Shown here: positions 10,701 through 20,590 of the stretch, piece by piece
Position numbering within the stretch: the stretch's first letter is position 1
Layout of the letters: every line of letters begins with the position of its first letter
Origin: Anadara kagoshimensis
Taxonomy: Eukaryota > Mollusca > Bivalvia > Arcoida > Arcidae
Reading direction: 5' to 3'
Length of the DNA: 64,000 nt
Assembly: GCA_021292105.1 (NCBI GenBank)
Contig: CM037871.1
Location: 19,960,057 to 20,024,056 of the forward strand
The notes under the pieces: generated by a model
Seen by the model: only the letters and a program-made list of their open reading frames with translations
Told to the model about the DNA's origin: nothing
The model's database searches: none
Translations under genes and position numbers: made by a program

Positions 10701-13700
10701 CTCCATTCATATATCAAAATGATCATTAGGCCAATACCTACAATATTCCAATATACATGCCTATACAAAATGTTTATAGTTTTTGAGATAATTAACCATT
10801 TAAGTATTCGTTTGCGTCTATGACCTTGACCTTTGAACCTATGACCTTCATTCATATATCAAAATGATCGTTAGGCCAATACCTACAATATTCCAATATA
10901 CATGCCTATACAAAAAGTTTATAGTTTTTGAGATAATTAACCATTTCAGTACTTGTTTACATCTGTGACCTTGACCTTTGAACCCATGACCTTTATTCAT
11001 ATATCAAAATGACCATTGTGCCATTACCTACAATATTCTGATATACATGCCTATACAAAAAATTCATAGTTTTGCAGATCATTAACTATTTTGGTATACT
11101 TGGACATCTGTGACCTTGACCTTTGAACCCATGACTCTGATCTATGTATCAAAATGATCGCCATGTCAATACCTACAAATAACTGAAAATCCTATGCCAT
11201 TATCACAAGAAATGTTAAAAAAATAGCATTTTTTATCAAAGGTCAAAAACTGGGACTTGACCTTCGACCTTGACATCAATTGGAAGAAAATTGCAAGACA
11301 AGATCAACAGTGAAAACTCCATACAATTATCTTCAGCCGTTATGAAGTTATAACAATAAATGTCTCATTTTAAAAATTATGTAATTTTACGCAAAAAACG
11401 CGTAACTTATTTTTCGTCTAATTTTCATGAAAAACACAATTTTAATGTTCCCAGGTATGCTGAATCCAAATATCCAATCAAAATTTGCCTGCACCTTTTG
11501 GTTTCAGAGAAGAAGATTTTTTTGTTTTTTTGCTATTTTTAGTAACAGCGGCCATCTTGTTGGGCGTGGCCAAACCCCGAACACAATTTTGAAAGGCTGT
11601 TACCCAGGCATGATAATCACCAAGTTTCATCAAATATGGCCCAGTAGTTTTGGAGGAGAAGATTAAAATGTAAAGTTTACGCACGACGGACGACGAACGA
11701 CGCACGACGGACGACGGACGGTGATAGATTGCAATAGCTCATCTGAGCCTTTGGCTCAGGTGAGCTAAAAATACATAGTACCAGTAAATACAATATGTAT
11801 GTAGAGTGTGTGCTAGTACAAAGCAGACATATTATGCATAATACACACTGCCACTTATGGCCACATTGGCATTATATATTGTGTTCTGGCTATCACTACC
11901 ACCACACAAAGTTTACAATGTGCCTTACAACCCTACAGCTCAGTACATATAGCACTTTGATTACTTACAAGACACTTAAAGTTCTTTTGCTTCTGTCTTG
12001 AGGAATCAGTCATTTGGACTTTGTGGTACTACAATTTGTGGTACTAGTAATCAAATTGGGAGTAACCCGTAATTTGCTGTGTTCATTTTAGGATTATTCA
12101 GTGAGGGAGCCCTTTTTAAAAAATGTTCCACCAAAAAACATGCAATCATGTAATGTTAAAATATGTTCCCTTATGGCATTTACAATATGGTCATTTGGCA
12201 AAATAAGGATTCAATAGCCCCATGCCCCCTTCTTACTTGAGCACTGGTTTGTGATGTCAATACTACCAGTGCTTTAATAACTTACAAGGGACATAAATAT
12301 CTCCTGCATCTGAGTTTAAGAACCACTCAATCAGACCCTCAAAGTGTGGACCTATCAGCTGTGGTGATGGTATAACAATAGTTGTAACAACTGACTTTAT
12401 CTGATTATATTCATAACCACTTGTTGTGTATAACAGGTTCATAATCCCTGGTACAAGTTCAGCAATAGCATCATTGTTTTTCTTTCTGTTCTAGAAAAAA
12501 GAGAAAAATAAACTTTATCTAAGCCTTTCAAAAGTGCAAACTAATTAACAGAATAACTGATTGACTATGCCTAAAATGGGTTCGTATTTTACAATCAGAT
12601 AGAGAGAATATCCATCAACCAATCGTCTACATATTATTCCATTAAGTCAATCAATCTAACTATGAATCAGCACCATCCTATGTCATCCACATCCCAAAAT
12701 TTAAAGAAAATCTGTCCATCTGAATCATGTATCCACTATTATCTATTATTCCAGCCATCAATTTCCAACCAATCATACAACTAAACACCCTTTATCAATC
12801 AACTTCAAGTAATAAATCTTAGCTTTAATCTTTAGACATGTTAGATCATCAGGTCAATGTGGGGGATAAACAAAACGTTCATCAGCTGAATAATTAACAG
12901 ACATGGGGACACTAATCATGACAATATGTGTATAAACATATATAAACCTGTTTAACAAATTCAGGTAAAATATTTAAAAGTGCAATGCCATGGATTGTAC
13001 TTCTTGATCTTCCCTGTACATCCTGCTCCTGCTTGGGTACATCATCTCTCATAGAGTACAGACACATGTTTATTAATGGCTGGATAGCAGCTTCTGGTAA
13101 TTCTTCTTCATTGCTGAAATGAACAAGAGCATGGCTGAACATTCAAATACTGTAAGCATATTTAATTTTGCATATATTATTTATTTTCCAGATATAGAAA
13201 ATTTATACATTTCCATGTAGTTAAATTTTTACGATTTTGAAATATGCACTATAACACAATAAGTATATTACAATTTCCGCTCGGCATTATTTATTGTGCT
13301 AAACGAAAGACCGCGAAATAAGTGAAAGTAAGTACACTGCAAAAATAAGTAGGTTTACAGTAATTAAGAGTGAAGTAGAAAAATGATGTTTTACACCCTA
13401 GATGATATATTTTCATTCCTTACAGGAAGTCTGAGTTCCTGGTTGGTGGCGTGGAGTAGAGTGGTGGTGATTTAATATAAACTCCAGTCAAGATTTCACT
13501 TATATTGAAGCAACCAATTCTGGGATGTTTTAGGAAACTAGAATGCCCAGAGAAAACAACTCAGCTTATATTAAGCAAACAAATAACACAGTCCCAGGAA
13601 CAAGTGTAAAAAAGAATGTCTGTTGTCACAATACTTGTAGTAAATATAAATAAGAGGGAGTTGAGTTGAGTTAAGTAATGGTGTTTAATGTTCCAGTCAA

Positions 13701-16700
13701 GAATATTTCACTTATATTGAGATGTCGCCAGCTATAGGCGAATGTGCAGAAATTTTGCCTGTGCATTGCACTGATGGCATTATACAGCAGGGTTCTTTAG
13801 CGTGCCAAGCCCACCATGACACGGGACCTCGTTTATTTTAAGTTCCCATCCGAAAGAACCGTGACTTTCATTTCGTAATGCAGAGTGCTTGGTGAAGGAA
13901 CAGTCATTACCCACTTTCAAGTCTTGGGTCAGACCCGGCCGGAGATCAAACCCAGGACCTCCCACTTACGGAGCGAGCACTCTACCAACTGAGCTACCGC
14001 AGTGGTATAGAAATAAGAGGGAGGGAGATTTTGAAAGAAGATGTAAAAGAAATAGAATTAAGGTCTTTGCTGATCATTCAGTGAGTTAGACAGTTATAAT
14101 AGAACTAGCCACACACATAAAATAAATTGTCAAAACATTATTGTGCTAAAGCTTTGTTGCATACATTAAGAAACTCAAGATATAAAATTCAAGTACTGCA
14201 AAGGCTTCAATATTTCAATTCTATGAATAAACTTTGACACAGTGATTATAATATGCACCAATGGCAAAAATAACTTTGTATAGTAGTTTATAGATTGCAT
14301 TGTTTTTTCATTTACCTCCAATAATCCAAAATGGATTGGAAAACCATGGCACCAGCCATTGGAGAAGATCCCTCTGTCCAAGGAAATGTTGGATCTGTAT
14401 AAAATGGCTCAAATCTACTGAGAAGTACTGCTAAACTAGTTTTGGCTTTCTGTAACAAAATATATAAATTTATAAAATTTTATTGCCATGGAAACTAAGA
14501 ATATATGATATGCAAATGGATATTAATTTTTTAAATACCCAGTATTTTTTTAATGGTGTTTTCTTTTTCAAACTCATTTTTAATTGAAATCTGAATAAAA
14601 AGGGACATCAACAAGTTATAACTGAAATGAGATACATTTACCATTCTAAAAGACTCTTCAAAACTAAGCCCAATTGGGCAATCACTGAACATAAACACAT
14701 GATGCATGACCATCATTTGAATTGCCATTATGACACAATCTACTCTACCTAAAGATTGTTCCTGTAACGTTTCAATAAGATCAGGCCTGGTTTCACAATC
14801 ACTCCTTAAGCTTGTTTAAGATTTTCCTTAACTTAAATTTAGCAAATTTTGGTAGTCTCTGTTTGGAACTACTGATTAATAGTTTTGTCAAAACTAAATA
14901 CAAATGTTTTAATCTAGAATTGATTTTAAAAAATGACATCTTAAATTCCTGAATATCTTAAATTAAAAATTAACAAACTTATATGATTTGAAATTTTGCA
15001 AGATTTAAGTTAAGGAAAATCTTAGCTAAGGAATAATTGTGAAACTGGGGCCTGTTACTAAAAGAAGGTTTAGATGGCTTGGGCATGTTTTTAGAATGGA
15101 GGGGAAATGCATAACTAAAGAAGCATTAAGATGGACACCCTAAGGGAAAAGACCTCACGGAAGGCCAAAATCAACATGGCAACAGACTGTCAACTGAAAG
15201 ATCTGCAGCTGACTTGGGGAGAGGCTGTGACGAAGACAAAGAACAGATCTGAATGGCGAAATCTTGTATTGACCTTATGCTCCACCTGGAGCGAAGAGGA
15301 TAGGTAGGTAGGTGGGGTCTGTTACATATTTTTTTAAGAAAATTGGCGGACAAAATGTTGGTGGAAGAACTGGAGTAAACACTATATGCCACCATTTCAT
15401 TTAGGGGACATAATTACCTTAAAATCAAGAGGACCTATAAGAAATATCATGTTATTAACATCTGGTAGTCTTTTCTCTAGGGTTCTGATATACAGATCAA
15501 CCATCTCTTCAGCTATCACATCATGTGATGTGTCTTCATACCTGTAACATATTTATAGAGTAATTAATGCATGGAAGAATCCATATCATGTGCCATATCT
15601 GACCAAGACCTCCATATCATATGCCATATCTGACCGAGACACCCCTATCACATGTCATATCTGAACGAGACACCCCTATCACATGCCATATCTGACTGAG
15701 ACACCCCTATCACATGCCATATCTGACTGAGACACCCCTATCACATGCCATATCTGACCGAGACACCCATATCATAATACCCTATCTGACCGAGACACCC
15801 CATATCATATGCCATATATGGACAAGACACCCCTATCACATGCCATATCTGACTGAGACACCCCTATCACATGACATATCTGACTGAGACAACCCTATCA
15901 CATGCCATATCTGACAGAGACACCCATATCATGATACCCTATCTGACCGAGACACCCCATATCATATGCCATATATGGACGAGACACCCCTATCACATTG
16001 CATATCTGACCGAGACACCCCTATCAAATGCCATATCTTACTAAGATACCCCTATCACATGCCTTTTTTGACTGAGACACCCCTATCAGATGTTATATCG
16101 GACTAAGACACCCCTATCACATGCCATATCTGACTGAGACACCCCTATCACATGCCATATCTGACCGAGACACCCCATATCATATGCCATATATGGACGA
16201 GACACCCCATATCAGACTAAAGATGATATTGGTCGAGAGAAGATAAAAACAGCTAGCTGTCAAGTAGATTCCTTGTTTTAAGGAATGTTCTTTTTTGTTG
16301 TAAGTACATTTGTAAAATACCAACAAATAATGCAAACCTTCATGTAAGTGACAAATGATGTCCTACATAATTTTTTTTAATTCATTATATGTAACTATAA
16401 TATGACCAAGAGAGTAATGAAAACTAAACAAGAGCACCGCCGAGCGGAGCATTATACGCCCGTGTTATATTGATTGAGTAGTACTATTTACTGAGAAGTA
16501 TAAGTACAACTAGGATATATGTATGTAAAAATATTACCAACCATGTGTTCGGGCCATAACTCGTAACCCAAAAAAGTTGTAATTCAAATTTGCACGAGAT
16601 ATTACCATGATTAAGGTGTAACTGTATAACAAATTTCATTTAAATCCATGTTTGTATTGTCTACTGAATGGAATACAAACCACATGGTCATACATACAAA

Positions 16701-19700
16701 AATTTCTAAGTTAAAAAAGGGGCATAACTCCTCCAAAAATAATCTGAAAAAGTTGTTATTTGAACTTGCACCATATATTAACATCGTAAATGTGTATACC
16801 AAATTTCATTTGAATCCATAAATAGTGGTAGGCTCTAATGATCGGAAACCACATGGTCATACATACAAAAATTTCTAAGTTAAAAAAGGGGCATAACTCC
16901 TCCAAAAATATTCCGAAAAAGCTGTAATTCGAACTTGCACCAGATATTAACATCGTAAATGTGTATACCAAATTTCATTTGAATCCATAAATAGTGGTAG
17001 GCTCTAATGATCGGAAACCACATGGTCATACATACAAAAATTTCTAAGTTAAAAAAGGGGCATAACTCCTCCAAAAATAATCCGAAAAAGTTGTAATTCA
17101 AACTTGCACCAGATATTAACATCGTAAATGTGTATACCAAATTTCATTTGAATCCATAAATAGTTGTAGGCTCTAATGATCGGAAACCACATGGTCATAC
17201 ATACAAAAATTTCTAAGTTAAAAAAGGGGCATAACTCCTCCAAAAATAATCCGAAAAAGTTGTAATTTGAACTTGCACAAGGTATTACCATGGTAAAGCT
17301 GTATACCAAATTTCATTTGAATCCATAAATGTTTGTGGTCTCTATTGAACGGAATACAAATTGTTAACAGATGCCCGCCCGCCCGGACGCCAGCCCGGAT
17401 GCCCGCCCGGACGGACAGCACTGTAACATAATACGTCCCGTCATATGACGGGCGTATAAAAAGTTCATCTTTTCAAATCTAACGATACCAAACCGAGGCT
17501 TAGCTGGTCTGATTTGTGAAATGACTATCAACCAATCAGATTACATGAAATTAAAATAGGGTGTTAGTGACTGTGTTTGCTTTAAAATACTACCAAATAC
17601 AGGTAGTTTTTCCCTAGGGAAAATGACTAGAATTTCCCAATTTCCCAAAAACAACAGTGATGCATTTCATAATGCAGTTTGCTAGATCTCGGAACTCAAT
17701 TTTCTCAATTCTAAAGGCAGAAAGTAGTTTCTAAATAATGTAACAAAATCACTGGGTGTAATTAAAGAAATTTTTGTAGAGATAAAGATGAATTTTTACA
17801 AAAGCTGTTGTTTTCACAATGTTAATAGCTTGGCATTAATAGAAGTCTAGAAAGACATTGTTATATAAAATTTGTTGTACTAACCTTAATTCTGTGTACA
17901 ACATTTTCAAAAATTCCCCAAAATTACTGACTATCTTCTGTAACATAGCACTGTCTTCTAATGATTTGAAATCAAAATCTTTAACTGTGTTTACTATCAT
18001 TTTAAAATATCCAATATTATCCTATAATGAATAAACATGAAATAAACATGAAGGTCAATTAACACAAAAATTGTTGACTTAATATCCTTATGCAATTCTT
18101 ACATAACTTTTTAACATTTAAAAGTTTTACAATCCTATGCATTTTGGTTCAGAACAAGGAGATATCTTAAAATTTTAATCTACTTGGTGTAGCTCTGACC
18201 TCAACAAAGTTGATGGTTATTTGGGTAATTTTGCAAACATGATATTGCAATGACCTGAATGGAGTGGAGGAAGTGTTGTAGGCCCAGGTCAAAATTCTTT
18301 CACCTAATAGGAAGCAGATAGTTGTCAGTTCACTACCTGAAGGTCAGTTGTTTTCTTTAGGTACACCAGTTTCTTTCATCATCCCAGAACTGAATGCCTC
18401 AATACAAGTACTTCACTCAGGTTAACTAACTACAGCAGTCTTTTGAGAGATAAATGCCTACCGGTACATCCCCAACATCACTTATAGGAACCAAATCTAT
18501 AATTTGACCTTGACCTTTCATCTACATTTGGTATATTATATGACACATTTGACAATGAAGCACATTTGTTTGAACAAAATCCATCCATAGACTGGGAGGT
18601 TGTGGAATGGATACATACAATACTGGGATGCAAACACAGAATGACAGAGAAGCAATAAAGCAGGGTAATAGCTTATACTTATACAACTCTCCCCAACTTA
18701 AAGAATGTATAAAAATTATGAGGCCAATGAAAATGCTGAAAAATTAACATACCACCAAGAATTGCTTGATCTTAAATTCTGAAGACATGATGGAGTTAAT
18801 TAGTTTTCTTTGTGGAGACAATGGTCCACACTTTAACTGTGGAATCATCAGCTGATTGATAAGACAAGCTTGGCAGTCTGTCAAAGATATCTTCTTGTCT
18901 CTTACTGCAGATCTGAAAATAACAATATGCTTGTAATTGTGACAAAAATATATATATGAAATTTATTAGAAATAAATATATCAATTCTACTTTCCATGAA
19001 TGAGTGAAATATATAGAGACCCAGTCTTAATTATCTAACTTGTCAGATGCAGCCAGCTTTAGATGAAGTTGCAAAAATTGATACATTTACAAGGTACTTA
19101 TGGCAACAAGCAGTGATATCTTTTTTGCACCACACCCCCATTACACATTTGTTTTACTAGAACATAACAATTAAGCTCTAAAAGAATAAAAACACTAGAA
19201 AACCAAGTTTTTCAGAGCTTAAACACATATGACTGCCGCCATGAGAAAAGGGCCCTTAACTTGAAATTTTGAATTTTTGAGATTTTTGTATATCTGTAAA
19301 GACGAGGTAATTCTGGTTATTTCTGTACTATTTTTATGCATGTTTGACACATTTTTGGCCTTGAAATATGAATTTCATTACAGAGTACATTCCATGGTAC
19401 ATCAATAAAATATAACGCCATGTAACTTCATAACGTTAAAATGTAATAAGCCTAACTTTAAAATCGCACTGATGTATCACATGATGTACATCATTTAATG
19501 CTATCCCAAATCAGGCTAATGTAGCATGATGTGCAATATATTATTAATGCTATCTAAATCCCGCTAATAAAGAATGGTGTATACTTTCTAAAATGAAAAG
19601 CTCCTGTGCATGACATGGAAACCCTTTTTCAGTATCAAGTCATCTTTGTATATATACAAACAAACAAACTTACTGAAGAATCTGAAAAATTATTTTCAAA

Positions 19701-19958
19701 GTTTCATCTAATATCCAGGATTCACCATCAGACTCCAAACTCACATCTACATAGTTGCTATAGTCACATGACTTTTTTGAAAATGTACCCACAATTCCCT
19801 CTATATCCTGTTGATTTAGCCTGGTTCCATACTGTTCTGCTTTTCCTTTGAGTGTTTCCAACATTGCTTTATGTGCTTCGATTTTGTCATCTTTAAAGTT
19901 ATGTTTCTTTATCACTTCTTCAACCGATTGTTTTTCATTTATCAAATTGACAAATTTT
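7498..19958 (-). CDS. gene B: ARM/HEAT-like helical protein, VEPH1/Melted-like at low similarity
   Basis: Ten exons, minus strand: 19674-19958, 18753-18912, 17885-18021, 15418-15541, 14316-14449, 12948-13113, 12286-12490, 8945-9081, 8191-8418, 7498-7737. Every junction is GT-AG and all phases agree, giving at least 604 residues and a TAA stop at 7500-7498. The first exon here begins mid-codon, so at least one 5' exon is missing. The protein is leucine-rich and all-helical, with no signal peptide or membrane segment, as in ARM/HEAT solenoids. The C-terminal half (NHAQEVFQKLI...VAKHQP, then KSCLPDLL, then IGHSDKEFVKPVFDYLIQ) follows the spacing of the helical repeats of VEPH1/Melted, recalled from memory, but it ends without a PH domain. 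The function is unknown. It is probably a tandem paralogue of gene A. Confidence 0.85.
7738..8190 (-). repeat. gene B intron with short GATTGG-type tandem repeat
   Basis: Between about 7,885 and 8,130 the intron holds a degenerate array of about 30 bp: AACCTGATTGGGAGATGAAATGT, with variants TTGATTGATGGATG, ATGATTGGAAGATG and ACATGATTGGCATGCGCAGATG. There are about eight copies. Open frames across it on the minus strand are by-products of the repeat. Confidence 0.65.
8191..8418 (-). CDS. gene B coding exon 9
   Basis: Acceptor ATATTGTAG and donor GTGAGTAT bound 228 nt (76 codons, phase 0 both ends). It starts LYTVDNVTALYEQMKSKKEP and includes KYPSILKSCLPDLL and IKILGNIGHSDK. The P..L.S.LP.L ... 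IG.IGH.D spacing is the best match to the VEPH1/Melted helical repeats. Confidence 0.9.
8467..8705 (+). repeat. interspersed repeat, GTCTCTTGAGAG family
   Basis: Begins AACTAGAACTGTCTCTTGAGAGC and ends near ATTCCTATATACCCCC. Related copies start at 18,432 and 38,882 (AGAGCAGTCTCTTGAGAGAC, containing a perfect palindrome). The interior has TGACCTTGACCTTACTG. It is followed by a (TG)n(G)n tract at 8706-8741. It resembles the 5' ends of the tandem-core elements at 9,614 and 16,429. Confidence 0.55.
8945..9081 (-). CDS. gene B coding exon 8
   Basis: Acceptor AAATTTTTTAG and donor GTACATTT bound 137 nt, entering at phase 1 and leaving at phase 0. It encodes IIADVYTHNTAALTNHAQEV and FFSAVAKHQPE, two helices of the solenoid. 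Confidence 0.88.
9614..11770 (+). mobile_element. tandem-core interspersed element (pearl/Helentron-associated type), 145-bp core
   Basis: The left end ACAAGAGGCCCATGGGCC is followed by GCTCACCTGAG. The right end has a TGAGCC-TTT-GGCTCA hairpin (11744-11758), then GGTGAG and CTAA. The subterminal GCTCACCTGAG and the right-hand CTCAGGTGAGC are inverted copies. The core is a tandem repeat of exactly 145 bp: the block TGACCTTGACCTTTGAACC starts at 9951, 10096, 10241, 10386, 10531, 10676, 10821, 10966 and 11111. A unique right arm follows (11,170-11,740). No protein is encoded. Asymmetric inverted repeats with a 3' hairpin and tandem core are known from bivalve pearl and Helentron-associated elements; that assignment is inferred. 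It sits in a gene B intron. Confidence 0.8.
12286..12490 (-). CDS. gene B coding exon 7
   Basis: Acceptor TTTTTTCTAG and donor GTAAGTTA bound 205 nt, phase 0 in and phase 1 out. It includes NDAIAELVPGIMNLLYTTSG, VVTTIVIPSPQLIGPHFEGL and IEWFLNSDAGDIYVP. Confidence 0.9.
12948..13113 (-). CDS. gene B coding exon 6
   Basis: Acceptor TTCATTTCAG and donor GTTTATAT bound 166 nt, phase 2 in and phase 0 out. It includes NEEELPEAAIQPLINMCLYS and TIHGIALLNILPEFVKQ. The loop PKQEQDVQGRSRS between the helices is polar and probably exposed. Confidence 0.88.
13425..13610 (-). repeat. SINE family B copy
   Basis: Contains AACTCCAGTCAAGATTTCACTT, GGAAACTAGAATGCCCAGAGAAAACAAC and AAGCAAACAAATAACACAGTCCCAGGAAC in family order. 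It lies in the intron between gene B exons 5 and 6, next to a family A SINE. Confidence 0.55.
13655..14010 (-). repeat. SINE family A, near full-length
   Basis: This is the best copy in the window. On the minus strand it reads GCGGTAGCTCAGTTGGTAG (A box), CTGGGTTTGATCTCC (B box), a body with GAAAGTCACGGTTCTTTCGG and GGCGACATCTCAATATAAG, and a tail ending in ACTCAACTCAACTC (start of this interval). It is about 355 bp, with an internal Pol III promoter. It lies in a gene B intron in the same orientation as the gene. Confidence 0.88.
14316..14449 (-). CDS. gene B coding exon 5
   Basis: Acceptor TTTTGTTACAG and donor GTAAATGA bound 134 nt, phase 0 in and phase 2 out. It includes KAKTSLAVLLSRFEPFYTDP and GAMVFQSILDYW. 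The Pro/Trp/Gly-rich stretch TDPTFPWTEGSSP breaks the helical pattern and may be a functional loop. Confidence 0.88.
14782..15054. mobile_element. MITE, CAGGCC(C)...TTTCACAAT family
   Basis: Imperfect terminal inverted repeats of about 55 bp: CAGGCCTGGTTTCACAATCA with CCTTAACTTAAAT, and ATTTAAGTTAAGG with TTGTGAAACTGGGGCCTG. A second copy is at 34,016-34,266. It is non-coding and lies in a gene B intron, abutting a LINE 3' end. Confidence 0.8.
15060..15315 (+). mobile_element. LINE 3' end, reverse transcriptase C-terminal tail
   Basis: Translated on the plus strand, GLGMFLEWRG-like and WLGHVFRMEGKCITKEALRW, then GKRPHGRPKSTWQQTV, match the conserved C-terminal tail (W-GHV-RM ... GRP--TW) found after the RT domain in several LINE clades. 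Stops and frame breaks interrupt it, so it is dead. It ends in a GGTAGGTAGGT short repeat, a usual LINE tail. It is heavily 5'-truncated, in a gene B intron and antisense to the gene. Confidence 0.75.
15418..15541 (-). CDS. gene B coding exon 4
   Basis: Acceptor TATGTTACAG and donor GTAATTAT bound 124 nt, phase 2 in and phase 0 out. It includes YEDTSHDVIAEEMVDLYIRT and LPDVNNMIFLIGPLDFK. Confidence 0.88.
15570..16215. repeat. minisatellite, about 31-bp unit
   Basis: About 20 tandem copies of CATATCTGACCGAGACACCC followed by CTATCACATGC. A variant subunit (CCCATATCATATGCCATATATGGACGAG) recurs at spaced intervals, suggesting higher-order structure. It lies in a gene B intron. Confidence 0.92.
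16427..17463 (+). mobile_element. tandem-core interspersed element (pearl/Helentron-associated type), 169-bp core
   Basis: The left end ACAAGAGCACCGCCGAGCGG is followed by TTATACGCCCGT. The right end carries CCCGTCATATGACGGG (17437-17452, perfect palindrome) and ACGGGCGTATAA, the inverse of the left block. The core repeats with a period of exactly 169 bp: ACATGGTCAT starts at 16682, 16851, 17020 and 17189. A right arm of CCCGCCCGGACG-type runs precedes the end. The minus-strand open frames inside are repeat by-products. Same architecture as 9614-11770 with different sequence, and in a gene B intron. Confidence 0.8.
17885..18021 (-). CDS. gene B coding exon 3
   Basis: Acceptor TTCATTATAG and donor GTTAGTAC bound 137 nt, phase 0 in and phase 2 out. 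It encodes DNIGYFKMIVNTVKDFDFKS, MLQKIVSNFGEFLKMLYTEL. Confidence 0.88.
18430..18665 (+). repeat. interspersed repeat, GTCTCTTGAGAG family, decayed
   Basis: Starts CAGCAGTCTTTTGAGAGATAAATG and has TTGACCTTGACCTTTCATC inside, parallel to the copies at 8,467 and 38,882. It lies in a gene B intron. Confidence 0.45.
18753..18912 (-). CDS. gene B coding exon 2 (of those found)
   Basis: Acceptor TTATTTTCAG and donor GTATGTTA bound 160 nt, phase 2 in and phase 0 out. It includes SAVRDKKISLTDCQACLINQ and RKLINSIMSSEFKIKQFLV. It parallels gene A exon 2 (2034-2187) in phase, length and residue pattern. Confidence 0.88.
19674..19958 (-). CDS. gene B first exon found
   Basis: Acceptor TTTATTGTAG and donor GTAAGTTT bound 285 nt. 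It enters mid-codon (phase 2), so the start codon is in an upstream exon I could not identify between 19,960 and about 24,000. It includes KFVNLINEKQSVEEVIKKHN, KAEQYGTRLNQQDIEGIVG and GESWILDETLKIIFQIL. An ATG (MVVYC...) just upstream is intronic in this model. If the acceptor were not used, it could be an alternative start. Confidence 0.82.
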
Positions 19959-20052
19959 CTACAATAAACAACCATATTGTTATATAAAATAAATTTCAAT
20001 AAATGCAAAATAAAAAAACTCTCTCTAAGTTAGTATATACTTGTCTATTTAC

Positions 20053-20173
20053 ATTGGAACCTGCCCTAAAGGCCACCTGACTTCAATTGTGTTATTTAAC
20101 AAATAAGGGTCACCTGCTAATAAAGACCACTTTTATAGGTTCCCTCGGTGGCCTTTATAGATAGGTTTGACTG
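20053..20173. mobile_element. MITE, AGTCCAACCTGCC family
   Basis: TTGGAACCTGCCCTAAAGGCCACC on the left and GGTGGCCTTTATAGATAGGTTTGACTGTG on the right are inverted copies. This is a short form (about 120 bp) of the family at 7243, 21844 and 33514. Confidence 0.7.
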
Positions 20174-20191
20174 TGCCTCTAACAGGTATCA

Positions 20192-20590
20192 CTGTATAGC
20201 AGAGCTGCCAACTGACCCACAACCTGCGGGTCCAACCCTCAATTGAACTCGAATTTCCCCGACCCGCTAAAAAGGGTACCGACCCTCAAATGACCATAGA
20301 GTTTGAGGATTTGCAGTATTCATTCATTACCACTCAAATTCACTTGTAATCATGGTTAATATTTGAGTGATTTACATGGGTGTACTAAGGGTGTAGTGGA
20401 TTGAATTTGTGATGGGAGCAGGTTGAAAATCACTACATGCATACGTATCCATTTCTCTAAGAAATCACGAATTCACCTGACAATAAACCATATTTCTTAA
20501 AATCCAATTTTCAATTCTTTTTGGAGGGACCTATCTTCGGTGAATTTCAGTGGGGCCCTCAATTACACAAAATAGGGTTGGCAAATCTTA
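20192..20590. repeat. possible MITE-like element with GCCAAC ends
   Basis: AGAGCTGCCAACTGACCC near the left end and GGGTTGGCAAATCT near the right end are weakly inverted. TGAGGGCCCCACTG and GGGTCCAACCCTCAAT blocks lie inside. This is suggestive only. Confidence 0.35.

Noticed and set aside
13889-14089. Opposed open frames over a SINE
   Set aside because: Both lie in the SINE family A copy at 13655-14010; its tRNA-derived head explains the sequence.
15570-16215. Regularly spaced repeats resembling a CRISPR array
   Set aside because: Units are contiguous, without unique spacers, and the context is a spliced eukaryotic intron.
16611-17421. Five overlapping minus-strand open frames of 63-86 codons with near-identical hydrophobic sequences
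   Set aside because: They arise from a 169-bp tandem repeat, whose length is not a multiple of three, so the same string reappears in shifted frames. There is no splice or start context.
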